Shown: in pieces, positions 21,784 to 33,143 of the stretch | Numbering within the stretch: the stretch's first letter is position 1 | Layout: every line of letters begins with the position of its first letter | From: Nannochloropsis oceanica | Lineage: Eukaryota > Sar > Eustigmatophyceae > Eustigmatales > Monodopsidaceae | Direction of reading: 5' to 3' | NCBI GenBank assembly: GCA_004519485.1 | Contig: CP038115.1 | Coordinates: 62,001-126,000 of the forward strand | DNA: 64,000 nt | Program-made: the position numbers and the translations under genes | Notes under the pieces: model-generated | The model's database searches: none | Told to the model about the DNA's origin: nothing | Seen by the model: the letters and a program-made list of their open reading frames with translations, nothing else

Positions 21784-24700
21784 ATGGCGGCTCCTCCTCC
21801 CTCCCCTCCCTTTGCTCCTTCCCCCGACCCCACCATCGCATCCCCCCCAAAGGCATCTTGGACCAATCAATACATCTCACCGCATGACGCTCAGACTCTC
21901 TTTTTAGAAAGCCTTGTTATCCTCTTCCTCTCCATCCTGGCCACGCTGTCCGTGCTGCTGGCGATCCTCCACAGGCACGTGCGCTTGTTGTTCTGGCGGC
22001 CATTTCTCCTCCTCCTGAAAGCTTCCTCTTCTTACCTTCCCCGACCCAGACACTATTTTCCCGATAGAGCCTCATTTTTGTTTCATCTTCTTTTTTTTTC
22101 TTATGATCTCCCCGCACTCCCCATAGGAAGTACAACCGGCGTGACCAGAGGCACCAGGCAGAACGACGTCGACGGCACCGCGAAATCCGCAAGTTTCTTG
22201 ACTTCATCGTCCTGGTCTTGTTTGGGTTTGAGCTATGGCTGTCTCTCAATTGGATGGCTGGCACCATTCTCTCGGAGCAGTTGCATGGCCGGAGCTCGTT
22301 TGGAGTGGAAGCCAGGGAGGAGATGACGAGGCGAGGGTGGGAGGGAAGGAGGAAGGCCTGTCGGGTCGTGGGGGGATTGATCTACGCCATTGAGATCGTT
22401 CTTTACTTGTGGAATGCGTGCCTGGCCTACAGCATCTATTCATGGATCGTCAAAAAAGCCCTCCTCCGACGCCTGTACCACCGCATGCAGTTCCTCCTTC
22501 TCCTCTCCCTCCTCGTCTCTCTCACCATCTCTATTGTCCCGCTCTCGCAAAACGCCTTTGGGGCCACGGCCCATGCCACCTGCTGGCTCGTCAACATCCG
22601 CATGACCAGTGCCCCCTTTCTCCTCAACAAAATGATCGTCCTCCCAATCTGCTGGCTCTTCGTCGGCTATTTCTACGCCCTCACTTTGGCCCATATCTGG
22701 CGACAACCGTCCTCCGGCCCCCTCACCCTGCCAGTCATCAAGTCCTACCAACGCCTCCGCAGACGCCTTTTCCTCTTCGCATTCGTCTTCTTCCTCTGCT
22801 GGACACTCAATGCCCTCTGGTACCTCCTGCTGGCCATCAGGCCGTCCTCCCTCCCTCGTTCCTTTCCTCTCTTCCTCGTCCTGGGGGTGATGGCAAAGTT
22901 CTCTTATGCGCTCGGTCTTTTGGACGCCCTGGCTTATGGGCTTGGGAGTAGCAGCATGGGTGGGGTCACTTTTACGTGCCAGAGGATGAGGGCAGGAGGG
23001 AGGAACAGGGTGGGTGAGTGGTGGAGGAGTATTGTGCGTCGGTGGAGAGAGGGGGCGGTGGAGGAGGAGGAGGGGGGAGGGAGGGGGGGAAGAGGGCGGA
23101 GAGATGTGGGGGGCATCGTCGGAGAGGGAGGGAGAGAGGGAGGGAGGAAGGCCGCATCTAATGAGTTCGTGGTTCACGTTGTTGGCAGGGGTAGGGGGCA
23201 CGGGTGAAGGCGTGGAGGAGGGGATGGAGGAAGGGAGGGGCGAGGTGTTTCCTTGGTCTAGAGTTGAGGATGTGGTTGAGTCGGCTGAAGGAGGGAAGGA
23301 GGGAGGGAAGGAGGGCGGGCGTGGGAAAAGGGATGAGGAGGAATGGAAGGAGGGCGAAAGAGTATTAGATGAAGAAGTGGCCTTGTCAAAAATAGGCGGC
23401 GGAGGAGAAGGGAAAGGTGTTGGTGGTAGAGGAGGAGGAGGAGGAGGAGGAGGAGGAGGAGGAGGAGGAGGAGAAGGAAGAGAAAGATTGGGAAGGGGGT
23501 ACAACGCTTCCCTCCCTCCCTTCTTCTTCCACCTCACCTCTCAGAGACAGGAGCAGCTGCAGCTGAAAGAAAGCCCTAGCCATCTGACCTGTCGCATATT
23601 TGCCACCAGCCTTAACTGTGGCTCTTGCACCCGGGTCCAGGATTTGGGCCGCCTGGACGAGTGGATTCCGAAAGGTGCGTTTCCCCCTTCCCTCCTCGCT
23701 CCCCCCTTCCTCCCTCCCTTTCTTTCTCTCAACCTGTACAGGTGGTGGTTTCGATCCGTCCGTTTGGAAACAGTGCACGGAGGTCGCCTGCAATCTTCAA
23801 GACACCCACCCTCCTTCGCTCCATCTCTCCCTCCCTCCTTCCCTCCCTCCCTTTTTCCGCCCCTCCCTAGACGGCTACGACCTCTACGTCCTGGCAGTGC
23901 AAGAGTGCCGCATGCTCGCTCAGATGCGTAAAGCGGTCCATAGCCATTTGGGCGGCCCCAGCGCCTTTGCCCTCTTCGAACAGGATCTGGGTGATACCCT
24001 CGTTTGCAACGGTTAGAACCACCCTCCCTTCCTCCCTCCCTCCCTCCCTTCCTCCCTTCCTCCCTCTCTCCCTCCCTCTATCCCTGCCTACTCGCCCCTG
24101 AGTCCCTTCCCCCTCCTGCTACAGTCTCTCATCCCTCCCCCTCTCTCATCTTAACATGTCTACATATGTCTCCATCCATTCACGCTCCCCTCCCCGCGTC
24201 CTTTCTCTCCTCTTTCTCTACCCCCTTCCCGCCCCCTCAACAGGCAAGATTGCCCTCCTCATCTTCGGCCGTTACGACCACGTGCAGGAAGGAGCCCTCA
24301 AGCTTGCGGCGCCGGGAGGACGAGGGCGTATCTCCAGCGGCATTGACTTGGTCTTTTCGCGATTCCATAATAAGGGTACGCCTTGACTCTCTTTCCGTAG
24401 TCACGTCTTCGCTCGCTTGATGGTCCTGTCCTCCCTCCCTGACCTCGCCTCTTGTCCCTTCCCTAAGGCTCCCATCACGCCTGCCTGTACTCTTTCCCTC
24501 TCCTCTTTGCTTGGTCTCTCAACTTCTCTTTTGTCTTTCTCTCCTGTCTCCTTAGTCTGTCCATTCCCTCCCAAACACTGTAGACTCCCCCTTCCCCCTC
24601 CCTCCCCCTTTCCCTCAGGTGTGGTGGGTGTGGCGCTGCAGTACTACGGCACAGCCATCGCCTTCCTCGTCGCGCATTTTGCCAGTGACAGCGGCGGGAA

Positions 24701-27700
24701 AAAGCGATGGGAACGACGGGATGAGGACGCCAGGCGTACCCTGCATATGCTGCATCTGGCTGGTGAAAACCCTCCCTCCCTCCCTCCCTCCCTCCCTTCC
24801 TCCGTGTCCCATTCCCCATCACCCATCCAAGACTTGCTGACTCCCCACATTGACTCATTCTTTTGTCCCTCCCTCCATTTCCCCTTCCTCCCCTCCCTCC
24901 CTCTCTCCCTCTCTCCCTCTCTCCCTCCCTCAGGTGATGAGAGAGATTTCGATGTCCACCTCCAGCACGACCATGTCATCCTGCTGGTACAGGGGGAGGG
25001 AGGAAGGAAGGGAGGGAGGAAGGGAGCGAGGGAGCAGGGGGCAATCCGTTTCCGGAAGAAGCAAAATGTATATAATCACCACGGTATGCATCCAACCCCC
25101 CCCACCCTCCCTCCTTCCCTCCTTCCCTCCCTCAGGGTGATCTCAACTACCGCTCTCAGTGTTTTGTGGGCGAGATTCTGTGCCGGCTGGCGGCTTCGGC
25201 GGAGGTCGAGAAGAGCAAGCAGGGCTGGGGCCTTCACTCTGGTCATGCCTGGAGGTAATAAGACGACCTTTCTCTCTCCCTCCCTCCCTCCCTCCGCCCT
25301 TCCCCCCATCCATCATCCATAGGGCGATCGCCCCTCTGGGCCTTCCCGTATCCCAACCCCCTCTCTCATTACCCCTCCCTCGCCCCCTCCCTTCTTCCCT
25401 GACTTGTCCAGGGACGTTTCCTACAACCGCTTTTTCATGCCACCGTCGCAGCTCAGAGGGATGGGGAGAACAGCTCGCTCACCATCTCAAGAGATTCCAG
25501 TGGAAGAGACGGAGATGGAGGTGTTGGGGGAGGAAGAGGGGGAGAGGGGGAGGGAGGAAGGTGTGGGACGTGAGATGACGTGGACGACGGCGCGTGGGAG
25601 TGGGAGTGAGGGAGGAAGGAAGAAAGAGGGTTTGGTGGGCCTACTCTCCTCGACAAGAGGGAGCGCGTGCGTGCGGGAGCAGGCAGAGGAGGAGGCGGGG
25701 AAGGAGAGGGGGGAAGAGAGGAAGGAGGAGCATTGGAATTGGGTTGGGGAAGTGGATGAGCTCTCCCTGTCACGCAAGGCGGAGGTGGCTCTGAGTGGCT
25801 TCCAGGAGGGCCCTCTCACCTTCCCCCCGACCTTCAAATACCACCCGAAGAGGAGCGTAGAGGACTATGCGGACGTGGCGGACCTGCGGTATGCCTACCA
25901 GGTCAGCAAGGGAGGGGGGGAGGAAGGGGGGGAGGGCAGGGAGGTGGGGAAGAAGGAGAGTCGGACTCCGAGCTGGACGGATCGTGTCTTGTTTCATTCG
26001 TTGCCGGGCTTGGAGGGCCGCTTGGTGCTTGAGGCGTATGATGCCTGTGACGCTATTACCGGATCCGACCATCGGCCGGTGGTGGCAGCGTTTCAGCTAG
26101 GGTTGGAGAAGCCGACAATGACAGCGGCACCAGCAGCAGCAGCGGGGGAGATGTTGATGGGAGGAGGCGAGGAGGAGGGAGGGGGAGGAATCGATAATGG
26201 GAAAAGATTGCTTTGGAGGAGGAAGATAGAGGCAGGAGGGGGAGGGAGGGGGCAAGGAAGGGATGCAAACGGTCTGAGTGTTCCTCCTCCGATTTCGGAT
26301 CGAGCCGCGGGTAAAACTCTCTCATGGCATGGCCTGCCCCCGGTCCCTCCCTTTCCTCCCCCCTTCCCTTCCTCCTTTCCATCCATTTTCTCTTCCTCCT
26401 CTCCCTCCTCCTCTCTTTCCTCCTCCTCATCAACCAACCCTCTCTTCCTATCTTCTTCCCGCTCCACCCCTGCCCCCTTCACTCCCTCCTTCCTCCCCCT
26501 CCTGCCTCCTCCTCCCCCTCGACCACCCGTTATTCCCACCACCATTCTCCTCTCAGTCCGTCTCTCCAATTTCCGCTTCCACTTCAAGCTACCCTCCAAA
26601 CCCGACCTGCAGCTCGCGCAGCGCCACCCTTCCTCCCTCCCTCCCCCCTCCTTATCGTCCACCTCTTCCACCTCTTCCTCCTTCCCGTCCTCGGCTGAGC
26701 GATGGCTAGGACCGCTGGCATCCGTTGCAACGTCTTGGTTGAAGGGACGCATTCGGCCTGGTGGAAAAAGAGGAGAGGGGAAAGGAGGAGGAAAGTGGGA
26801 CAGGGAGGGAGGAAGGGGTGTAGGCGGAGAGGAGGAAGAAGAAGAAGAAGAAAAACAGGAAGAGGAGGAAGAGGAGGAGGAAGAAGAGGAGGAAGAAGAT
26901 AAAGAAGGAAAAGAGGAGGGGGTGGAAGGAGAATTGTTCTATACACCTGCGAGAGATAACGCCGGCATCAAGATGGAAGATCTAGAGTCAGGAATAACCC
27001 TCTCTCCCTCCTCCCCTCACCCCCTCACCAGAGGAGGAGGAAGAAGAGGAGGAGGAGGAGGACTAAGCGAAGACGAAGAAGGAGGAGGAGTACCCGGCCG
27101 CCAGATCCCTGCTGCCGCTTCTTACGCCCCCTCATTCTCTCCCATGCACTCCTCCCGCATTAGCGCCCCCCCTTTATCCTCCTCTTCTTCCTACTCCTCC
27201 TTCTCCGCCGAGGCCGAGGTCGAAACCTTCCAGCAGCAGCAGCAGCAGCAGCAGGAGTCCCACCATTCTTCTTGCCCCCCTGCTACCGATGCACGGAGGA
27301 CCACCATCCCTCTCCCCTCCCCTCTCATCCCCACTGAGGCCGACATCGGGTGGGTGATTGTTCTGATGCCCATCCCTTGCCAGGATCCCCTCACCGCCCA
27401 CCGGCGCGTCGTTCTCCTCGACTCTCTCGAGGCCTCACCCGCCGTCCCCCCCCACCCTCTTTCCTTCTCCTCCTCTTCCCCTCTTCTCTCCCTCATGAAC
27501 GGAGGGCTGAGACCCGCAGCAAGGACAGCGGCAAACATAGCAAGGCTGCAGCATCTAAGGAAAAAGGAGAAGGAGGAGGAGAAAAAGGAGAAGAGGGAAA
27601 GGAAAATTATGGAGGTAGCGGCAAGAGCAGAAGCACTCGCACAGACAGCCGCGGCTGCAGCAGCGACAGCGGCAGCGGCAGCGGCAGCAGCGGCAACAGC

Positions 27701-29003
27701 GGCAACAACAACCGCAGCAGCAGTAGGTGTGAAAACAGTAGCGCCTACAGCAAGAGAGAGTGGCAGATGGGAGGACAGTGAAAGGGTGTCAAGTAAGACT
27801 GCCTCTCCCCAATCTCCTTGTGTACCGTCTGAGTGCACGAAACGAAGCGGTGACGATGACGAAGGCGAGGGCGAGGGCGAGGATGTGGAGGAGGGCAAGA
27901 GGGAGGGCGAGGATGAGGAGGAGGGCAAGGGGGAGGGGGAGAGGGAGGAAGGGGCTGAGTCCCACGCGATCGCTGCGGGGGCACCAACTCGAGCAGCGAC
28001 GGCCGGTGTGACGAAAGAGAAAAAGAACGAGGAGGAGGAGGAGGAGGAGGAGGAGAGGGAAAACGAAAAAGAAGAGGAAGAAGGAGTAGTAGTAGTAGAA
28101 GAAGAAGAAGAAGAAGAAGAAGAAGAAGAAGAGGAGGAGGAGGAGGAGGAGGAGGAGGGATGGGGAAATGTAGAGGAATGGAAGCATGTGCATCGATACG
28201 CTTGGGCTGACGTGCAGAAGAAGGGAGAGCTCAGGTGCATTGTTCGACCCCTTCCTCCCTCCCTCCCTCCCTCCATTTTTCCTCACTTCTTTCCTCATCT
28301 TACTATCCACCTATCCATATACGAGCTGTACTCCCACTCTTCTCCTCTCTTTCTATCCCTTTTCTTCTCCTCCTCTGCATCCGTCCAAGCTTCCTCCCTC
28401 CCTCACTCCCACCCCCTCTTCCTCCCTTCCCCCTTCCCCCCCTCCCTTAGGTTTCAGGGCATTGTCGTGCCTACTGGAGGGATGCATGTTGCGATCAAGT
28501 TCTTGGACAAACTAGGAGTCGATCTCGGGCAAGGCGTGATTTGTCTCAAGGAGGTGGTGTCGAGGGGAAAAGGGAGGGAGGGAGTGAGTGAGGGGGCGAC
28601 GGAGGTGAGGGTGAAGTTGTCAGTCGGAGGGATGGGGCTGGGGGAGATGGGGATGCTGGTAGTAGTGAAGAGCAGGAAGAGGCATTCGATGGCGGAAGAG
28701 TGGGTGAGGAGTGGCTCCGCGGGGGCCGCCGGAAGAGGAGGAGGAGAAGGAGAGGGGGGAGGAGAGGGAGGAGGAAGAGGAAGAGGAAGAGGAGGACCAT
28801 TAGGAGGAGGAGAGGGAGCAAAACGATCCGCAGGGACAGGAGAAGGAGGGGTTGGTGGAGCAGTAGGAGTAGAAGAAGTAGCAGAATGTGAGATGTTGAA
28901 GGAGGAGGAGGAGCAGCAGCAGGAAGAGGGAGAGGAGGAATGGGAGGAGAATGATGAGAAAGATGAGGAAGAGGAAAAGGGAGTCTGGCGGCTGTGGGAG
29001 TAG
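21784..29003 (+). CDS. 7TM receptor fused to inositol-polyphosphate 5-phosphatase (GPCR-INPP bigram)
   Basis: I place ten exons: 21784-21974, 22127-23013, 23189-23674, 23871-24011, 24244-24375, 24619-24762, 24934-24986, 25136-25254, 25412-28234 and 28451-29003, totalling 5529 bases, an exact multiple of three. Intron 1 is GC-AG; the rest are GT-AG. Exons 1-2 encode seven hydrophobic helices (for example LESLVILFLSILATLSVLLA, FLDFIVLVLFGFELWLSLNW, KMIVLPICWLFVGYFYAL, LFAFVFFLCWTLNALWYLLL) with a CWLVN motif recalling cAMP-receptor-type GPCRs. Intron 2 (GTGAGT...TTGGCAG) joins this frame to the phosphatase frame. Exons 3-9 give the IPPc core: YDLYVLAVQEC, FHNKGVVGVAL, FLVAHFAS, GDLNYR split across exons 7 and 8, SWTDRVLFHS, GSDHRPVVAAF. 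A long Glu/Ala/Pro-rich region and a small C-terminal module (FQGIVVPTGGMHVAIKFLDK) follow. The product is expected to be a membrane receptor hydrolysing phosphoinositides or inositol phosphates on ligand or G-protein input. Confidence 0.85.
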
Positions 29004-29798
29004 GTAGAGGGTAAGGCACGGCAGTCCGTGGGGTGGGAGAGGGCGAGCGAGAGAAGAAGAGTCAGGAGAAGGGCGGAAGATTGGCCTGCGTTCAGGGGTG
29101 GAGATTTTGGTGCAAGAAAGCGATAGAGAGGAAGAGGGACGAGAAGAGGCAACAGCAAGAGAGGGAGAAATTATAAAAGGCGTCGGCTCGAAGGGAAGAG
29201 AGACAGGGAAGGAGGAAAGGGTCAACCGAGACGAGACATCTCGTCCGTGTACCGCAGAGGGTTTGAAAGCGCAGGAAAGTCTTCCCTTAGAGTAAAGGCT
29301 GCAGCAGGAGCAGCATTAGCGAATGACAAATGAGAATATATGAAGAAGTAGGTAGTTTATAAATAGGGCGGAAGACGTCGAGAAAGGGCGAGAGAGATTT
29401 TAGTAGACATCGTGCGTTCCGGAAAGACAAGGGCCGACGAAATAGGGAGAGTGTGTATGGATAATGACGACGACGATGTGAATGACCAGATGCACGCAAT
29501 CGAAAGATGAAGCGTGTGATCGAATAGATGTATGCGAAAAAGACACAAGCGAAAAGGGGGACGATCTATGTGATGACGTCCATCCTTCGTTCCCTCCCTC
29601 TCTCCCCTCTCAACCTGTATCCGAAGACACAAGTGAGAAAGGGAGCAAGAAGACTCTGAACAAACAAAAGAATAAGGATAAGTGCAACAGAATATGCATT
29701 ACCGCCGAATGAATTGCCAAGCCCAGACTTATCTCTTTCTCATACTTCATCCTTTCCCCCCCCCCCTCCCTCCTTCCCTCCCTCCCTCCTCTCCTCCA
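29004..29798. other. Convergent 3' intergenic region
   Basis: This is a purine-rich downstream flank of the receptor-phosphatase gene with a CCCT run near 29761-29790. It meets the 3' end of the minus-strand repeat-protein gene. No gene is visible. Confidence 0.5.
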
Positions 29799-31631
29799 CT
29801 AGCTCTTAAAGCCCAACTGCAACCGTCGCGCCACGTTCTCGAAACCGCCATACCGAATTATCTTCTCCAGCAAATCTCTCCGCTCGTCCCCAACCAGCTC
29901 CTCCGCCGTCGGTAAAAACAAGTTTACCTTCTCCCGCTCTTTCCTCCCCGCGCGCTCCCGTGGGTGCTGCGCCCAGCATTTGTTCATAATGTACTCCAAG
30001 AGCGCCACGCCAAAGTCAAAGTCAAAAGTCCCGTAGCTAATCCTCGACGCGAACTTGCCTCTCTCCCCACTCCCTGCCTTCAAGGGCAGCCCCAGCCGGG
30101 CCGCCACGAGCTTCCTCCCTCCGTTCCTCGCCACCTCTGAGTGCAGGCGGTGGTAGCCCGCCCGCTTGATGTCCCTCAACGTGGGCATCTCCCGCCGCCC
30201 TCCCTCCTCTTCATCCAGGTATGTCTTGAGGTCCTTCATCAACAAATAAAACCGACAGAAGTAGCTCCACTGCGAGAAGGGGATGAATCCCAGGGAGCAC
30301 ACCACGCTCTCGTACCCGCCGTACCGCCGGATGGTATTGATCATGTTCGCGCGGCCCCACCCAACCAGGTCACTAATCTTGGGAAAGAAGAGCAGGGGGA
30401 GGTGAAGGGCTGCGGAGTGCTCCTCTGCGACTAGATAGCACTCGTCGGCGAGTTTCTCCATGCTCCAGACGGTCCGGTTCTGGTACTTCCATCCCCCGGG
30501 GACCCCGTCCTTGTCGTGCTTCCCATGGGAGGGGGGGAAACGCGTCGTCTTGAGACGCTCATTCAAAATGACAGCACCGCCGCGAGGGCCAATGACGAGC
30601 CGGCGCTCGATCCGTTGGTGTTGGAGGGAGGGAGGAGGGGAGAGAAGGGCTTGGGATTGCGGGTCCCCGTGGGGCACAATGACGCCGGCATCGACTAGCG
30701 CCTGGACCTCCGGGAAGCTCATGGCTTGTCGAAAGTCCCCCGGAATATAGTCAGTGCCGAGGAGGTAGGCCAGGGTCTCCCTTCCCCCCTGCTTGTAGAT
30801 GGCGTGCCGGAGTCCGTGGGCATCATAGAGCCGCAGCAACATCTCGTTCGGGATTGCCGAGCTGCTTATGTTCAACCCCTCCCAGAACTCCTCCACGGAC
30901 GTCTTGATCTGGGAAATATCTTTCCAATAGCCCCAGGGCTTTCGGTCCCCTCCCAACCCTCCCTCCCGGACCCCGACCCCTGCCTCCTTGTCGCCCTCTT
31001 CCTGGCCTGAGAGGGTTAAAAGAGCGGATTGTCGCTTCAAACGATAGCTCTCGTCGAGGCCTGCTCGAAAACCGACCAGATCTAGAAGGGAATGGTCGCT
31101 GCTGTTCTTCCCGGAGGAATTCTTCTTGCTATTGGTGGTGGCGGAGGTGGAGGGGGAGGACTCGGGGGATGGCGAGGAGGAGGAGGAGGAGGAGGAGGAG
31201 GATGAGGGTTTGGTGGCGTGAGTCATTGAGGGTGGGTGAGTGGGATGACGGCTACTATACGTGGGAGAGGATGAGGGAAAAGGGAGGACAGGGACGAGGA
31301 AGCCAGATGGTGGTAGTGACGGCGATGATGATGGTGACATCGCCGAGGTTACATGGAGGAGGAGGCAAGGGAGTAGGCAAGGGAGAAGGATGACGGGCCA
31401 AAATGGGAATGAAAGAGGCGCGAGATCTCTTCTTATTCTAGCCCTTCTTGGTAATGAGGGCGAAAATGCGTCTGTCGATGAAGAAGGAGAAGGAGACCTG
31501 GTCGAAAGTAGGGGCGTAGGTGGTAGTACCATGCTCCTCGGCAAAGGACATGCACACAGGTGTCCTATGCCCTCCTCTTCATTATGGACACCTGCAGCCG
31601 CTGGAGCTCCGGATCTTCTTCTCCATCTCAT
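29799..31631 (-). CDS. Protein with repeated 'GG-x3-VA-x2-LG' helical modules, probably organellar
   Basis: This is a single exon with ATG at 31631 and 610 residues; later in-frame Mets could also serve. The N-terminal 160 residues are Pro/Ser-rich with one hydrophobic stretch (FPFWPVILLPCLLPCLLLHV), so an organelle or secretory leader is possible. The rest has at least four related modules of about 50-60 residues: YDAHGLRHAIYKQGGRETLA, GWGRANMINTIRRYGGYESV, AGYHRLHSEVARNGGRKLVA, DERRDLLEKIIRYGGFENVA, each followed by a short hydrophobic end such as RRLQLGF or ARLGLPL. Many algal and plant organellar proteins carry repeats of this type, with unclear function. The intact, regular composition argues for a real gene; the role is not assigned. 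Confidence 0.65.
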   Translation of the reverse strand: MRWRRRSGAPAAAGVHNEEEGIGHLCACPLPRSMVLPPTPLLSTRSPSPSSSTDAFSPSLPRRARIRRDLAPLSFPFWPVILLPCLLPCLLLHVTSAMSPSSSPSLPPSGFLVPVLPFPSSSPTYSSRHPTHPPSMTHATKPSSSSSSSSSSSPSPESSPSTSATTNSKKNSSGKNSSDHSLLDLVGFRAGLDESYRLKRQSALLTLSGQEEGDKEAGVGVREGGLGGDRKPWGYWKDISQIKTSVEEFWEGLNISSSAIPNEMLLRLYDAHGLRHAIYKQGGRETLAYLLGTDYIPGDFRQAMSFPEVQALVDAGVIVPHGDPQSQALLSPPPSLQHQRIERRLVIGPRGGAVILNERLKTTRFPPSHGKHDKDGVPGGWKYQNRTVWSMEKLADECYLVAEEHSAALHLPLLFFPKISDLVGWGRANMINTIRRYGGYESVVCSLGFIPFSQWSYFCRFYLLMKDLKTYLDEEEGGRREMPTLRDIKRAGYHRLHSEVARNGGRKLVAARLGLPLKAGSGERGKFASRISYGTFDFDFGVALLEYIMNKCWAQHPRERAGRKEREKVNLFLPTAEELVGDERRDLLEKIIRYGGFENVARRLQLGFKS

Positions 31632-33143
31632 GCTTAGTCCCTTTCACTTCTCCGGCTTCAAGGGCAGAGAGTTGGTCGGCAGTAATGCGGACGAGGGACA
31701 GGACCTAATAAACTACGTGATGATGACGTTGTCCGAGCCCGCGGTGCCTTATGCTTGTCACTTTGTCCGCCCTCTGTATGTGGTGCAACAACAAGGAATG
31801 AGGGTATCATAGCAGCGATGAGACTCTGCAGTAATGAGAGTCAGGGCAATTTGGTTGTCTTAGGCATTGGGTAGATGCGGGCAAGACGCAAGCATCATTT
31901 CTTAAATTTGCCAGGTAGGATTTCAGTGAAGAAAGCGAGGAAGAGTTCCAATTCTGCCTTCGGGCCATACATAACTTTCGTAATTTTCTCGCAGAGCTTT
32001 TGAAAATGATAGAGCAGGTAGACAACGAAAAAGGATGATGTTTTTCCCAAAAAGAGAGATGTTTGTTTCCCTCCCCTATGCGGCATGGCTGCATATGCAT
32101 TCGGGCAGGGCTCGGGGTTTGGATTGAGATGAATTTGCTCCTTTTTCGTGAGATGGACACGGACCCGCCCATCGTTGATCATCAAATGTGTGGAAACTGT
32201 TTCAAACGACTGTCTTAAGCCTTTTCATGCCAGTGAGGGCTTCAAGGGGAAAAAGTCCACTGAATTGCAAAGACATCTCCTCTGTGTCACAAAGCTACCC
32301 ATGTTTACTCCCTTGTGCCGTCTATGCAGCACGATATGCATATATTTATTCATTACTTTTCTCCTTTCGTTTGCCATGGCATGGCTTAAAGAGTCTATCC
32401 ACACACTCTTACGCTCAAATATATGCATGTGCTAACATGTTATAGTCTCGTATTTTTTTCCTCGCCCAGGCATACAATTATATCCCCTTATTCTCGAGCA
32501 CATTGACAATCCATCCCCCTAACAAATATATCGAATACAGAAAAGTCGCGGGGCGGGTTCTAACCGACCCTTCTGCTCTTCTCTATGGCAATGTTGGCAT
32601 TCTCTCGATACAACATAAAAGCTCTTGCATGCACCCCAGGGATTACAGCCACGTGGCACATGGCATGCCATCTCAAACTTTCCTCTGTCCTCACTTCTCC
32701 TCTCTCTGTCCTCTCACCCTTCCGCTCATCTTTATTCTCTACTTTCTCCATATATACGCGCATGTCCACACCACTTATCAAGGCAAGCAATTCGCCTGTG
32801 TCCGCTACTATCTATCATTCCTATGGCTTTTACCTATTGCTGTATCTGCTCTTTCTCTGCCCTCTCTCTTTCTTATAGCGCTACTAGCACACACTTGAAC
32901 ACTCAATTTTCGTGCTGCATCTTTTCCAGTAATTTTTTTAACATGAAAATGTACAACACTTACTATCCAAAATAAAGTACACGCATGCAAGTATGTCACA
33001 CTCCCTCTCCCTCTCCTCCGCACTCATTGTCTCAAATGCCTCCGTTCAATCCTCCGAGGACGCCAAGTCCCACCTCACGCTCCCTCCCTCACTCCATCCC
33101 TCAATCCCTCCCTCTATCTCTCCCTCTATCCCTCTTCTGTCCG
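31632..33143. other. Intergenic region, partly A+T-rich
   Basis: Between the repeat-protein gene (-) and the MYB gene (-) lies 1.5 kb. The part at about 31830-33000 is more A+T-rich than most of the window and nearly free of GGGA/CCCT arrays; CCCT-type repeats return at about 33060-33135 near the MYB 3' end. Only short open frames without domains are present. Confidence 0.45.

Noticed and set aside
21220-21786. Minus-strand gene starting at the ATG that overlaps the receptor's ATG (MAQQQEDLRGKFQDNPHH followed by GTAAGC)
   Set aside because: The ATG lies in the CCATGG palindrome shared with the receptor start, and following exons could not be joined into a recognisable protein.
23742-23835. 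Possible exon GGFDPSVWKQCTEVACNL in the receptor-phosphatase gene
   Set aside because: It lacks a usable GT donor in phase, while direct splicing from 23674 to 23871 is in phase and gives the expected IPPc alignment.
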